Positions 17,313-26,116 of a stretch of 64,000 bases of DNA are shown piece by piece. Both the position numbers and the translations under genes were made by a program. The notes under the pieces are model-generated. The model was not told where the DNA came from, did no database searches, and saw only the letters and a program-made list of their open reading frames with translations. Each line of letters begins with the position of its first letter. Within the stretch, counting starts at the first letter, position 1. The DNA is taken from positions 1-64,000 of the forward strand of contig JACSRN010000150.1 in assembly GCA_014879735.1 (NCBI GenBank), written 5' to 3'. The DNA is from Paracoccaceae bacterium. Its GTDB lineage: Bacteria > Pseudomonadota > Alphaproteobacteria > Rhodobacterales > Rhodobacteraceae.

Positions 17313-18521
17313 ATGCGACCTTGGAATTTTCTCTGCGCAGCACTGGGCCTTGCGGGACTGGCGGAGATGGCGCTGGCCGAGGATCTCCGGTTCATGCATT
17401 TCTGGGCTTCCCCCGGAGAATTGCGGGCGGTGGAGGAGATCCGAAAATCCGCCGCGCGTGCCGGCCTGACATTGACCGAGGCGCCGGTGCCGGGCGATTT
17501 CACCGATCTGCGCTCTGCAATGCTGGCAAGCGTGATTTCAAAGACCCCTCCCGATGCAACGCAATGGATGGTGGGCGATGAATTGGAAATCCTGATCGGC
17601 AGCGAGGTCCTCATCGGCGTGACCTCGGATCGGGTGGATTTTCCGACCGTGCTGCTGCCCGAGATTTATGACGCGGTGAAACGTCCGGGCGGGCTGACAA
17701 GTCTGCCTCTGGGCATCCATATCGAGAATTTTGTCGTGTTCAATACCGAGGCTTTCGCAAAGGTTGGCCTGCCGGTGCCGCGAAGCTGGGCAGAGCTTCT
17801 CGATGCCGCCCCCGCGCTTGACCGCGCCGGCATCCAGCCGCTGGTCATGTCGAGCCAGTCCTGGCAGATGCAGAACCTCTTTCCCAATATCCTCAGTTCG
17901 TTGCTGTCGGCCGAGGATTTTCGCGGCTATCTGAACGACACCCTGCCGCCCGAGACGCTGCGCCCGCAGATGGAGGAAACCTTCCGGATCCTTGCCGGGC
18001 TGCGGGCCTATGCGCCGACACCGCTGCCCGACATCGGCCATGTCGCCGGGGCCGAAATGGTGTCGCGCGGCGAGGCTGCGGCCTATGGGCTGGGGGATTT
18101 TCTGGTGCCGGAACTGCTGCCCAGCGCGGCGCTGTTCTGCACCCTTTCGCCCGGTGCGTCGGTCGTCCTCATGGGCGTCGATGGCATGGCCTTCGTGAAC
18201 AGGCATGACGCCGGGAAGGAACGCCTGATCGAGGCATTCGTCTACGATTTCTACATGAATGGCGGCGCAACCGATTATGTCAGGGCCAAGGGCGGCGTCT
18301 CGGTGCTGGCCGCGGACCAAGGAAAAGCGCCGGATGGCAGTTGTGCCAGCCAGTCGCAACGCGGCTGGAATGAAGCGACCGCGCATCTGCTGCTCAGTGG
18401 CGATGCCTGGCAGAATCACCTGCGCATCGTCGGGAAGTTCACTGCCGATTTTGTCGCCGATGGCACGATGCCCCCCGCCCAAGCGGCCGATACGCTGCTG
18501 CGGCTGATGGGCAAGATGTAG
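17313..18521 (+). CDS. Orphan ABC-type sugar-binding periplasmic protein
   Basis: A 402-residue extracellular solute-binding protein of the MalE/UgpB kind. The signal peptide is about residues 1-24, with cleavage after ALA (MRPWNFLCAALGLAGLAEMALA). Family features include LPLGIHIENFVVFNTEAF, VGLPVPRSWAELLDA and SPGASVVLMGVDGMAFV. GGAGGG sits 5 bases before ATG 17313. No permease or ATPase gene is nearby and a histidine kinase starts 10 bases downstream, so it probably presents a sugar to the kinase, as ChvE does to VirA. Transport with distant permeases remains possible. Confidence 0.88.
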   Translation: MRPWNFLCAALGLAGLAEMALAEDLRFMHFWASPGELRAVEEIRKSAARAGLTLTEAPVPGDFTDLRSAMLASVISKTPPDATQWMVGDELEILIGSEVLIGVTSDRVDFPTVLLPEIYDAVKRPGGLTSLPLGIHIENFVVFNTEAFAKVGLPVPRSWAELLDAAPALDRAGIQPLVMSSQSWQMQNLFPNILSSLLSAEDFRGYLNDTLPPETLRPQMEETFRILAGLRAYAPTPLPDIGHVAGAEMVSRGEAAAYGLGDFLVPELLPSAALFCTLSPGASVVLMGVDGMAFVNRHDAGKERLIEAFVYDFYMNGGATDYVRAKGGVSVLAADQGKAPDGSCASQSQRGWNEATAHLLLSGDAWQNHLRIVGKFTADFVADGTMPPAQAADTLLRLMGKM

Positions 18522-18531
18522 CGGGCGCAGG

Positions 18532-20835
18532 ATGATGGCGGAACTTGCCCTGACCGGAGCCTGGCCAAGATCACTGCTGCCGCGATGGCGGAAAATGGAT
18601 CTCGACCGCCGCCTGACGATGACCACCGGCGCGCTGTCGATGTCGATCGCCATCTTCGCCATCTGCGTCCTGACCGTGTTCTCGGTGCGAGCCATCATCG
18701 AGCTGGAGCGGCGCGAAGCGCTGAAGGAGATGGCAACGATCGGCAGCCTGATCGCGGAAGAGGCGCAGCATATCGAGGCGCTGACCCGGTCCTTTGCCGA
18801 TGTTTTCATTCGCCGCGGCGACGCTGAAACCTGGCGCAGCCCCGCCGCCCTTGTCGACCGGATGGCCGAGGACATGCGCACGATGCAGTTCGTGTTCCCC
18901 GGCTTGCGGAATGCACGCCTGATATCGCTGAACCCGGACACCGGGACAAAGATCGGCGGCGAGATTGCGTTCATGTCGCCCGACGGCAGCAGCATATGGC
19001 GTCTGTCGCCCTCGCTGCTGGACACATCCTACAACATGGCCTTCGTGCTTGCGACCGCGCGGGCGGAAAAGGGCGCCGTGATCTTTGACATATTGCGGGT
19101 CCTGGACGATCAGGACGATCAGGACGATCAGGACGGAAAGGCGATTGTGGTCAGTTCGGTCGCGACCATCATCACCTCGCCGACCGGCGAGAATCTTGGC
19201 CTGCTGATGCTGGACATCGACGTGACGGATCCGCTGGCGCGCATCGCGAACAAGCTGTCCGACCAGGAGCAATATGCGATCTGGCCGGTGGATACCACGC
19301 TTGAGGTGCCCGGTATCGTGAGCATGCGGGGACAGCCGCCGCGCAGCGCATCCTGGAGCGAATATTCCGCCGCGATTGCTGCGAATGACAACCTTGACTG
19401 GTTCGAGAGCGTTGTCGGGCGCAGCGACGCCCCTGGCGATGAGTTGTTGCGTCTCACCTACGTGCGCCAGCGCAGCAACCTCGGTTTCCACGCTGCGGCA
19501 CTGCTGTCCCTGACCGTCGTGATCATTCTTCTGTCCATGGGCCTTTCGCTTGTGCTGGCCCGTTTCGTGTCGCGGCCGATCACCGAATTGATCGGCGTCG
19601 CCCGCGATGTCGCAAGTGGCAACAAGAGCATCGAGGACCTGGAAGTTCTGGCGAAATCCTCGGAGGAGAACATCCTTGTCGATGCGATGGAGGAGATGCG
19701 GCGAACCCTGGACGACAGGGGTGCCGTCATCATCCGCATCGCCAAGCGTCTCGACATGGCAACCTCGGCGGCCCGGATCGGCATCTGGGAGCGCGTGACC
19801 GACCGGCAGAAGCCCGAATTCTGGAACGAGGCGCTGGTCAAATCCCTGCTTGGCAACGCATCCCCCGGGGACAGCGCGCCGCAGACCGACAGCCATCTGC
19901 GCAACCATGTCCATCCCGACGATCTTGCCGCCTTTGACCTGATCCTGACCTGGGAGGATGGTCAGGATCCGGCCTTCAGCATCATGCTTCGGCTTTGCAT
20001 GGCGGATGGGAAATACCGGAGCCACCAGATGATCGGCCATCAGTATCAACGCGATACCGGCCCGGTTTCCATCATCGCCGCCCTGATCGATATCGAGGAG
20101 TTCAAGCGTCTGGACCGGATGAAGAACGAGCTTCTGTCGACCGTGGGCCATGAGATGAAGACGCCGCTCACCTCGATCATCGGCGCCATCGGCATCCTGT
20201 CCGCGGTTTCAGGCACCAAGTTCAACGATCAGGAACGGCAACTGATCGAGATGGCGACAAAGAACGGTGCAGCGCTTCGGCGGATCATCGACGACATTCT
20301 TGATCTTTCGCGCGTCGATGCGGGAAAGTTCCGGTTGAATTCGGTCGCCATGGATCTTGGGGTCTGCGTGCGACAGACATTGCAGGAATGCGGCAGCTAT
20401 CTGCCCGAAAAGCGGGTGAGGCTTGTCTGCGACAGCGCCGCGCGGGACTGGCCGATCTGCGCCGATGCCGCACGTCTGGCGCAGGTCCTGCGCAACCTGT
20501 TGTCGAATGCGATCAAGTTTTCGCCCGACGGCGCGGAGGTTCGGGTGACGATCGAAGAGCGCGGGTCGGAGATCCGCGTTTCGGTCCGCGATTTCGGCCC
20601 GGGCGTTCCGCCCGAGGAGGAACGCCGGCTTTTCAAGCGGTTCAGCCAGATCGACGGTTCCGACACGCGCGCCCAGGGCGGCACCGGGCTTGGCCTTGCG
20701 ATCTCGATGGCCATTGTCCATGCCCATGGCGGCACGATGGGCTATGAACGTTCGGATCCGGGCGCGACCTTCCATTTCAGCCTCCCCGATCCCGCCCGGT
20801 CGGACGGCAGACAGGCGGGTGGGGTTTCCAGCTGA
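18532..20835 (+). CDS. Transmembrane sensor histidine kinase
   Basis: A 767-residue kinase. TM1 is at about residues 33-57, a periplasmic sensor region spans about 58-320, and TM2 is at about 321-342, followed by HAMP (RFVSRPITELIGVARDVASG). A PAS-like segment precedes HisKA, where H540 lies in TVGHEMKTPLTSIIGAIG, and the ATPase domain has NAIKFSPDGAEV, FGPGVPPEEE and GGTGLGLAIS. There is no receiver or HPt domain, which fits the separate HPt and REC genes encoded divergently. The sensor region contains a 9-base tandem repeat. The start is uncertain; ATG 18595 would trim 21 residues. Confidence 0.93.
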   Translation: MMAELALTGAWPRSLLPRWRKMDLDRRLTMTTGALSMSIAIFAICVLTVFSVRAIIELERREALKEMATIGSLIAEEAQHIEALTRSFADVFIRRGDAETWRSPAALVDRMAEDMRTMQFVFPGLRNARLISLNPDTGTKIGGEIAFMSPDGSSIWRLSPSLLDTSYNMAFVLATARAEKGAVIFDILRVLDDQDDQDDQDGKAIVVSSVATIITSPTGENLGLLMLDIDVTDPLARIANKLSDQEQYAIWPVDTTLEVPGIVSMRGQPPRSASWSEYSAAIAANDNLDWFESVVGRSDAPGDELLRLTYVRQRSNLGFHAAALLSLTVVIILLSMGLSLVLARFVSRPITELIGVARDVASGNKSIEDLEVLAKSSEENILVDAMEEMRRTLDDRGAVIIRIAKRLDMATSAARIGIWERVTDRQKPEFWNEALVKSLLGNASPGDSAPQTDSHLRNHVHPDDLAAFDLILTWEDGQDPAFSIMLRLCMADGKYRSHQMIGHQYQRDTGPVSIIAALIDIEEFKRLDRMKNELLSTVGHEMKTPLTSIIGAIGILSAVSGTKFNDQERQLIEMATKNGAALRRIIDDILDLSRVDAGKFRLNSVAMDLGVCVRQTLQECGSYLPEKRVRLVCDSAARDWPICADAARLAQVLRNLLSNAIKFSPDGAEVRVTIEERGSEIRVSVRDFGPGVPPEEERRLFKRFSQIDGSDTRAQGGTGLGLAISMAIVHAHGGTMGYERSDPGATFHFSLPDPARSDGRQAGGVSS
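19105..19134 (+). repeat. Tandem 9-base repeat inside the kinase sensor region
   Basis: Three exact copies of GACGATCAG plus a partial fourth encode a DDQ run (about residues 192-201). Because the unit is a multiple of three, copy-number change would lengthen or shorten an acidic loop without shifting the frame. Confidence 0.9.
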
Positions 20836-20900
20836 GCCGGACGCCCGGGCCCTGGCGTGTTTCCGGGGCGGGCCTGAACCCCTGCAAACCGTACCCTCTG

Positions 20901-20930
20901 GGTGAAGGGCGAACAGTGAACGGTGAAGGG
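20901..20930. repeat. Short GTGAA-rich direct repeat
   Basis: GGTGAAGGG occurs at 20901-20909 and 20922-20930, with further GTGAAC-type units between and a purine-rich tail after. It lies between the converging kinase and thyX genes. No function is evident. Confidence 0.4.
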
Positions 20931-20994
20931 GGACGAGGGGCGAAGGGAGCCTCTCGGCGGGCCGGAGGGCCGGCCGCGGCGAGAGGCGCCGGAT

Positions 20995-21900
20995 TCATCC
21001 CCAAAGTTCCACGAACTCCCGCCATTCGCCCTTCGACATGCCCGAGGAGTCCTGATCGACCGTTTCGCCTGCAAGACGCCGTTTCAGCAGCGATATCGCC
21101 CGGGACGACAGCGTCACGCCGCCCATGCGGTAGTCTTCGAAGGCGGCGAAGGCCAGGGGAACCCAGTCGCGCACGGTGGCCGCGATCGCCTCGGCGTAGA
21201 TGCGGATCTCGTACTGGGCATGGGCATCGGCGCGCAGCCGCAGGAAATGGAACAGGTTGTGCAGGTCGGTCTTCCAGTACCATTGCGTATAGATGTTCAT
21301 CGGCAGGTTCATCCGCGCCAGTTCGCGGGCAAGGCCCTGCTGGCCCTCTTGCGACAGCATGTCCTCGTAATGGTCATAGGCGGTGGCCGCGTCGCGCTTC
21401 AGCGTTTCCAGCACGCGGGCCGCCTCGGCCCCCTGCAGCACCGCGCCGCGGCCCTGGTTGTTCACCGTCGATTGCGCCGCCAACTGTGCGGGATCGGGGA
21501 TGTAGAACTCCCGGTCGAGGATCGAGTAGCGGGCGGAATATTCGTTCACATTGGCGGTGCGGTGGCGGATCCACTGGCGGGCCACGAAAACCGGCAGCTT
21601 CACATGCAGCTTGACCTCGCACATCTCGAACGGGGTCGAGTGCCAGTGCCGCATCAGATAGCGGATCAGCCCGGCGTCGTTCGATACATGCTTGGTGCCG
21701 GCGCCATAGCTGACGCGGGCGGCCTGCACGATGGCGCTGTCGTCGCCCATATAGTCGACCACCCGGATGAAGCCATGGTCCAGTACCTCATGCGCGCGGT
21801 AGAGATGGGCCTCCATCCCGTCAGAGACTGCGCGCAGCGTCGGGCGCGGGGACTGGCGGGCGGCTTCGATTTCGGCACGCTGGTCGGGGGTAAGCGGCAT
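20995..21900 (-). CDS. thyX: FAD-dependent thymidylate synthase
   Basis: A flavin-dependent thymidylate synthase of 301 residues that makes dTMP from dUMP using methylene-tetrahydrofolate and reduced FAD. The ThyX motif is complete: RHRTANVNEYSARYS, with R112-H-R114 and the conserved Asn, Glu, Ser, Arg and Tyr-Ser. The C-terminal half contains the tetramer-forming helices (TDLHNLFHFLRLR). It is monocistronic; a VOC-family gene diverges upstream. No thyA is seen in the window. Confidence 0.97.
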   Translation of the reverse strand: MPLTPDQRAEIEAARQSPRPTLRAVSDGMEAHLYRAHEVLDHGFIRVVDYMGDDSAIVQAARVSYGAGTKHVSNDAGLIRYLMRHWHSTPFEMCEVKLHVKLPVFVARQWIRHRTANVNEYSARYSILDREFYIPDPAQLAAQSTVNNQGRGAVLQGAEAARVLETLKRDAATAYDHYEDMLSQEGQQGLARELARMNLPMNIYTQWYWKTDLHNLFHFLRLRADAHAQYEIRIYAEAIAATVRDWVPLAFAAFEDYRMGGVTLSSRAISLLKRRLAGETVDQDSSGMSKGEWREFVELWG

Positions 21901-22052
21901 GGGACGGGGCCTTTCGCTGTGAGTCGCCAGGCGGCGGGTCCGCGCAAGTTAGCCGCCCGGGCGCCGGTTTGGAACGCGGCATCGTGCGGCGGGCGGGGCT
22001 GGCGCGCTGCGGTGGCCCCGCTATGATCGGCGCGCAAGACGGGAGGTTTCCG

Positions 22053-22481
22053 ATGACGATCCGCTATCTGCACACCATGCTCCGCGTGCTGGACCTGGAC
22101 AGGTCCATGGCCTTTTACCGCCTTCTGGGGCTGGAGGAGATCCGGCGCTACGACAATGAGCAGGGCCGCTTTTCCCTGATCTTCATGGCGCCGCCCGGCC
22201 AGCCCGATTGCCCGGTGGAACTGACCTGGAACTGGGACGGCGATCCGGGCCTGCCTTCGGACAGCCGGCATTTCGGGCATCTCGCCTATGAGGTCGACGA
22301 TATCCACGCCACCTGTGCGCATCTGATGGCAAACGGCGTGACGATCAACCGGCCGCCGCGCGACGGGCGGATGGCCTTTGTCCGCAGCCCCGACAATGTG
22401 TCGGTGGAACTGTTGCAGAAGGGCGCGGCGCTCCCGCCGGCGGAACCCTGGATCAGCATGGACAACACCGGCCACTGGTAG
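22053..22481 (+). CDS. VOC-family protein, lactoylglutathione-lyase-like
   Basis: A 142-residue protein of the glyoxalase I/VOC fold. RYLHTMLRVLDLDRSMAFYRLLGLEE is typical of glyoxalase I N-termini; HFGHLAYEVDDIHATCAHLMANGV and DNVSVELLQKG follow. His of HTML, Glu of VELTW, His of HLAYEV and Glu of VELLQ are the expected metal ligands. It probably detoxifies methylglyoxal as its glutathione adduct, but VOC specificities vary. GGGAGG precedes ATG 22053; in-frame ATGs upstream have no such site. Confidence 0.85.
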   Translation: MTIRYLHTMLRVLDLDRSMAFYRLLGLEEIRRYDNEQGRFSLIFMAPPGQPDCPVELTWNWDGDPGLPSDSRHFGHLAYEVDDIHATCAHLMANGVTINRPPRDGRMAFVRSPDNVSVELLQKGAALPPAEPWISMDNTGHW

Positions 22482-22495
22482 GCGCCGGCAAGGGC

Positions 22496-23596
22496 CTAGC
22501 CCAGGGACCAGAGCGTCAGGATGTCAGGCCCGAGGGGCCGGGTTTCCCGCAGGGTCAGGCGGGGCGCGTCCTTCAGCGCCGCCAGCCCGAGCGGGCCGAG
22601 GACGGGCCGGCCCTCGGCGCCAAGGGCAAGCCCGGCGGTGTAGAGGGCAAGCTCGTCGGCCAGCCCCCCGCTCAGCAATGCGGCGGCCAGCGTGCCGCCG
22701 CCTTCGCACAGGATGCGTGTCAGCCCCTCGCCTGCCAGTGCACGCAGCCCGGCAGATAGGTTGATCCGGCCCTGCGCCGTGGCAGGGCAGGGAATCAGCC
22801 GGGCGCCCCTGGCCTGCCAGGCCTGGCGGGCGGTGTCCGCCGCCGCTGCGGTATGCAGGATCCAGACCGGCACCTCATGCGCCGTTCGGCCAAGCCGGCT
22901 GTCGGGCCGGTGGGACAGCCGGCTGTCGAGCAGGATGCGCACCGGCTGTCGCGGCGCGCCGAGGTCGCGCACCGTCAGGTCGGGGTCGTCGGCGGTGGCC
23001 GTGCCCGAGCCGACCATCACCGCGTCATGCGCCATCCGCAGGGCATGGACGTGCCGCCGCGCCGCCGGGCCGGTGATCCAGCGGCTTTCGCCCGTAGCGG
23101 TGGCGATGCGGCCGTCGAGGCTGGCCGCAAGCTTCAGCGTCAGGAAGGGCAGGCCCTGCGTCACCCGTTTCAGGAAACCGGCCGTCACCCGGGCGGCCTC
23201 GGGGGCAAGGACGCCCTCGGTCACGTCGATTCCGGCCCGGCGCAGGATGGCATGGCCACGGCCGGCGACGCGGGGGTCGGGGTCGGTCAGCGCGGTGACG
23301 ACACGGGCGATGCCGGCCTCGACCAGCGCCTCGGCGCAGGGCGGCGTCCGGCCATGATGGGCGCAGGGCTCCAGCGTCACATAGGCGGTTGCGCCCCGCG
23401 CGGCACCGCCGGCCTGCGCCAGCGCGATCCGCTCGGCATGCGGCCGCCCCCCCGGGGCGGTGGTGCCGCGGCCAAGGATCACGCCCGCCTTCACGATCAC
23501 GCAGCCGACGGCCGGGTTGGGCCAACAGGCGCCGTTTCCCCGCGCTGCCAGCCGCAGCGCATGGGCCATGTGGCGCGCATCTTCGGCCGCGCTCAC
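22496..23596 (-). CDS. ribD: Riboflavin biosynthesis deaminase/reductase
   Basis: A bifunctional enzyme of 366 residues that deaminates and then reduces the pyrimidine intermediate of riboflavin synthesis. The N-terminal deaminase has zinc ligands in [12 protein letters not shown] and [13 protein letters not shown]. The C-terminal reductase shows [23 protein letters not shown] and [14 protein letters not shown]. It overlaps nrdR by 4 bases (ATGA), a common alphaproteobacterial pairing. The rest of the rib pathway is not adjacent. Confidence 0.96.
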   Translation of the reverse strand: MSAAEDARHMAHALRLAARGNGACWPNPAVGCVIVKAGVILGRGTTAPGGRPHAERIALAQAGGAARGATAYVTLEPCAHHGRTPPCAEALVEAGIARVVTALTDPDPRVAGRGHAILRRAGIDVTEGVLAPEAARVTAGFLKRVTQGLPFLTLKLAASLDGRIATATGESRWITGPAARRHVHALRMAHDAVMVGSGTATADDPDLTVRDLGAPRQPVRILLDSRLSHRPDSRLGRTAHEVPVWILHTAAAADTARQAWQARGARLIPCPATAQGRINLSAGLRALAGEGLTRILCEGGGTLAAALLSGGLADELALYTAGLALGAEGRPVLGPLGLAALKDAPRLTLRETRPLGPDILTLWSLG

Positions 23597-24060
23597 TCCT
23601 CGGCCTTCTCCGCGGGCCGCAACTCGCTGACGAAGCGATCGAAATCGTCGGCCGCCTGGAAGTTCTTGTAGACGCTGGCAAAGCGCACATAGGCCACGGT
23701 GTCGATCCGGGCCAGGCTTTCCATCACGATCTCTCCGATCTGCTTGGACGAGATATCGGTTTCGCCCAGGCTCTCCAGCCGCCGCACGATGCCGGAAATC
23801 ATCTGGTCGATGCGTTCGGGGTCGATCGGGCGTTTCTGCATCGCGATGCGGATCGAACGCTCCAGCTTGCCGCGGTCGAAATCCTCGCGTTTTCCACTGG
23901 TCTTGATCACCACCAGGTCGCGCAGCTGCACCCGCTCATAGGTGGTGAAGCGCCCGCCGCAGGCCGGACAGAACCGGCGCCGACGGATGGACACATGGTC
24001 CTCGGCCGGGCGGGAATCCTTCACCTGCGTGTCGATATTGCCGCAGAATGGGCAGCGCAT
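23593..24060 (-). CDS. nrdR: Transcriptional repressor NrdR
   Basis: A 155-residue repressor of ribonucleotide reductase genes that senses ATP/dATP. The zinc ribbon is [17 protein letters not shown] with [16 protein letters not shown], followed by the ATP-cone ([30 protein letters not shown]). The start at 24060 places the first zinc Cys at residue 3, as in the family. It leads an operon with ribD. No nrd gene lies in the window, so its targets are elsewhere. Confidence 0.97.
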   Translation of the reverse strand: MRCPFCGNIDTQVKDSRPAEDHVSIRRRRFCPACGGRFTTYERVQLRDLVVIKTSGKREDFDRGKLERSIRIAMQKRPIDPERIDQMISGIVRRLESLGETDISSKQIGEIVMESLARIDTVAYVRFASVYKNFQAADDFDRFVSELRPAEKAEE

Positions 24061-24290
24061 TGGCTCCCTCCTTGCTTGTTCTTGTTGGCCTGCCTCTATG
24101 TCCGGATGTTTCCCCCGGATCGCCCACAGACTATAGGGCCAGCCGCAGGATGCTGGCCAGCGCGATATGTGCGCCACCGTATTTTGCGTAGCCAGGGTGT
24201 GGCGCGGCGGACTCAGCCGCGGCAGGGCGGTAGGGCCGGGGACAGGACGGCAAAGGCGGGGCGGCGAAGGGCGCGAGACGGGGGCGCGCC

Positions 24291-24788
24291 TCAGGGGCAG
24301 GCGGATTGCCAGCGCAGATTGTCAAAGCTCCAGCACTGGCCGGCGGCCTCCTTTGCCGCAAAGATCGCGGTCAGGTCGTTGGTGACGCTGCCGGCCGCGC
24401 AGGTCAGCTCCGCCTGCAGCGCCTCGCCCTTCAGGACATTGATGCCGCCTTCCCACAGCGCGGCGGGGTCGTCGCGGTCGATCGAGGTCCAGACCTCATA
24501 GGTGATGCCGCCGTTGAAAAGCTGCACCGAATCCCAGATCGTGCGGCCGACGCCCGGCCAGGGCTGATAGGCCGCCTCGGTGACGGGCACGGCCAGCTTC
24601 AGTTCCGGATTGCCCTTCGGGCCAAAGCTGTAGAGCACGGCCTCGGGCGTCAGGCACAACTCAAGATGCTTCCTGCCGATCGGACAGGACAGCAGCACCT
24701 CTCCCGGGCAGGCGGCAAGCGCGACGGCGGGCAGCATTGTGGCAAGGACAAGCGGGATGGCGGCAGCGGCGGCGATGGCGGGGCGCAT
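24291..24788 (-). CDS. Secreted cysteine-containing hypothetical protein
   Basis: A 165-residue protein with a signal peptide (residues 1-24, ending AVALA, with the mature protein starting ACPGEV). The mature part has six cysteines, which could form disulfides in the periplasm, and recognisable stretches such as [20 protein letters not shown] and TWSIDRDD-like acidic turns near [11 protein letters not shown] do not recognise the family. The start at 24788 is chosen because it begins the signal peptide; the frame runs further upstream. It diverges from the AbrB-type gene. Confidence 0.7.
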   Translation of the reverse strand: MRPAIAAAAAIPLVLATMLPAVALAACPGEVLLSCPIGRKHLELCLTPEAVLYSFGPKGNPELKLAVPVTEAAYQPWPGVGRTIWDSVQLFNGGITYEVWTSIDRDDPAALWEGGINVLKGEALQAELTCAAGSVTNDLTAIFAAKEAAGQCWSFDNLRWQSACP

Positions 24789-24999
24789 GGTTTTTCCCGG
24801 GACCAGGTTTCGCGCCGAATTGGGGCACAGCTCTGCCGGTATCGCAAGGGGGCTATGCATGACCCGAACGGTTGCCATGTCCGGTATGCCGCTGCATACT
24901 GCGGCGACGGGTGGCGCGCCCTTCGATCCCCGCGATCCGCCGGAGCGCGGGCCGGCCGTGCCGCCTGCCCCTGCCCATGGCAACCCGGAGAGCCCGCCC

Positions 25000-26040
25000 G
25001 TGTCCCAGACCCGCCGTCTCGTCCTTGGCCTGATCATAGGCCTTGCCGGGGGGGTGGTGTTCTGGCTGCTGTCGTTGCCACTGCCCTGGATGCTGGGCGC
25101 GTTGTTTGCCACGATGATTGCCGGGGTGGCGCGGCTGCCGGTGCGCGGACCGGACCGGATCCGGCCGCTGCTGGTGGCGGTGATCGGCGTCATGCTCGGC
25201 GCGCGGTTCCAGCCGGAACTCCTTGACCGGATGGCGGTCTGGACCGGAACCCTGTCGCTTCTGCTGGTCTATCTGGTCGTGGTGGGGGTGGTGATCGTGC
25301 CCTATCATCGCTTTGTCGGCCGGATGGACTGGACCACCGCCTATTTCGCCGGAATGCCGGGCGGGCTGGCCGAGATGATCGAGATCGGCGAGGCCAATGG
25401 CGCGAAGGTGCGGCCCATCGTGCTGGCCCATTCGCTGCGCATCGTCCTGACGATCTCGGCCATTGCGGTGTGGTACCGTGTGGTGCAGGGGTTGCAGGTC
25501 GGCTCGGGCACGGGGGGCGGACAGGGCTGGCCGGCCTGGGACGAGGCGCTGGTTCTGCTGGCCGCGGCCGTGGGCGGCAGCCTTCTGGGCCGCTGGCTGC
25601 GCCTGCCTGCGCCCACCTTCCTTGGCCCGATGTTCGTCTCGGCGGTGCTGCATGTGACGGCGGTGTCGGAAACCGCGCCGCCGATGGTGCTGGTCAATCT
25701 GGCGCAATTGTTGCTGGGCACCGTGCTCGGTTGCCGGTTCTACGGCGTCGCCCCGCGCGAATTGCGCGATGCCGGCGCGCTGGCCCTGGGGGCGACAGTG
25801 CTGACAATGGCGCTGGCCTTCGCCTTTGCCCGGGCGATGCAGGCGGTGGCCGGGGTGCCGGCCGATCAGGCGATGCTGGCGCTGGCCCCGGGCGGGTTGA
25901 CCGAGATGGGCCTGATCGCGCTGGCGATCCATGCCGACGTGGCCTTCGTCGCGCTGCACCATGTGGTGCGGATCCTTGCGATCATCGTTGCTGCCCCCGT
26001 GGTCTTTCGATTGCTGCGCCGCACTGCCGGCCGATCCTGA
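25000..26040 (+). CDS. AbrB-type polytopic membrane protein (PF05145 family)
   Basis: A 346-residue membrane protein with about ten hydrophobic helices. It has the internal duplication typical of this family: LPLPWMLGALFATMI in the first half is echoed by LPAPTFLGPMFVSAVL in the second, and MPGGLAEMIEIG by APGGLTEMGLIAL. Databases often call the family AbrB transcriptional regulator, but there is no DNA-binding domain. Function is unproven; a transporter is likely. GTG 25000, after GGAGAG, gives the family length; in-frame ATGs at 24859, 24877 and 24886 would add a Pro-rich extension. Confidence 0.8.
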   Translation: MSQTRRLVLGLIIGLAGGVVFWLLSLPLPWMLGALFATMIAGVARLPVRGPDRIRPLLVAVIGVMLGARFQPELLDRMAVWTGTLSLLLVYLVVVGVVIVPYHRFVGRMDWTTAYFAGMPGGLAEMIEIGEANGAKVRPIVLAHSLRIVLTISAIAVWYRVVQGLQVGSGTGGGQGWPAWDEALVLLAAAVGGSLLGRWLRLPAPTFLGPMFVSAVLHVTAVSETAPPMVLVNLAQLLLGTVLGCRFYGVAPRELRDAGALALGATVLTMALAFAFARAMQAVAGVPADQAMLALAPGGLTEMGLIALAIHADVAFVALHHVVRILAIIVAAPVVFRLLRRTAGRS

Positions 26041-26116
26041 CGATCTGCAACAGCCGGCTAGGCGCGGGTTGCGTTTCCTGCAAGGATGCGGGCGACTACA
26101 GGTTTCGGGGCATCGG

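Noticed and set aside
19105-19134. Possible CRISPR-like repeat
   Set aside because: The unit is only 9 bases, is contiguous without spacers and is in frame within a kinase gene.
25000-26040. AbrB transcription factor
   Set aside because: The protein is a polytopic membrane protein with duplicated motifs and no DNA-binding domain; the name is a database legacy.
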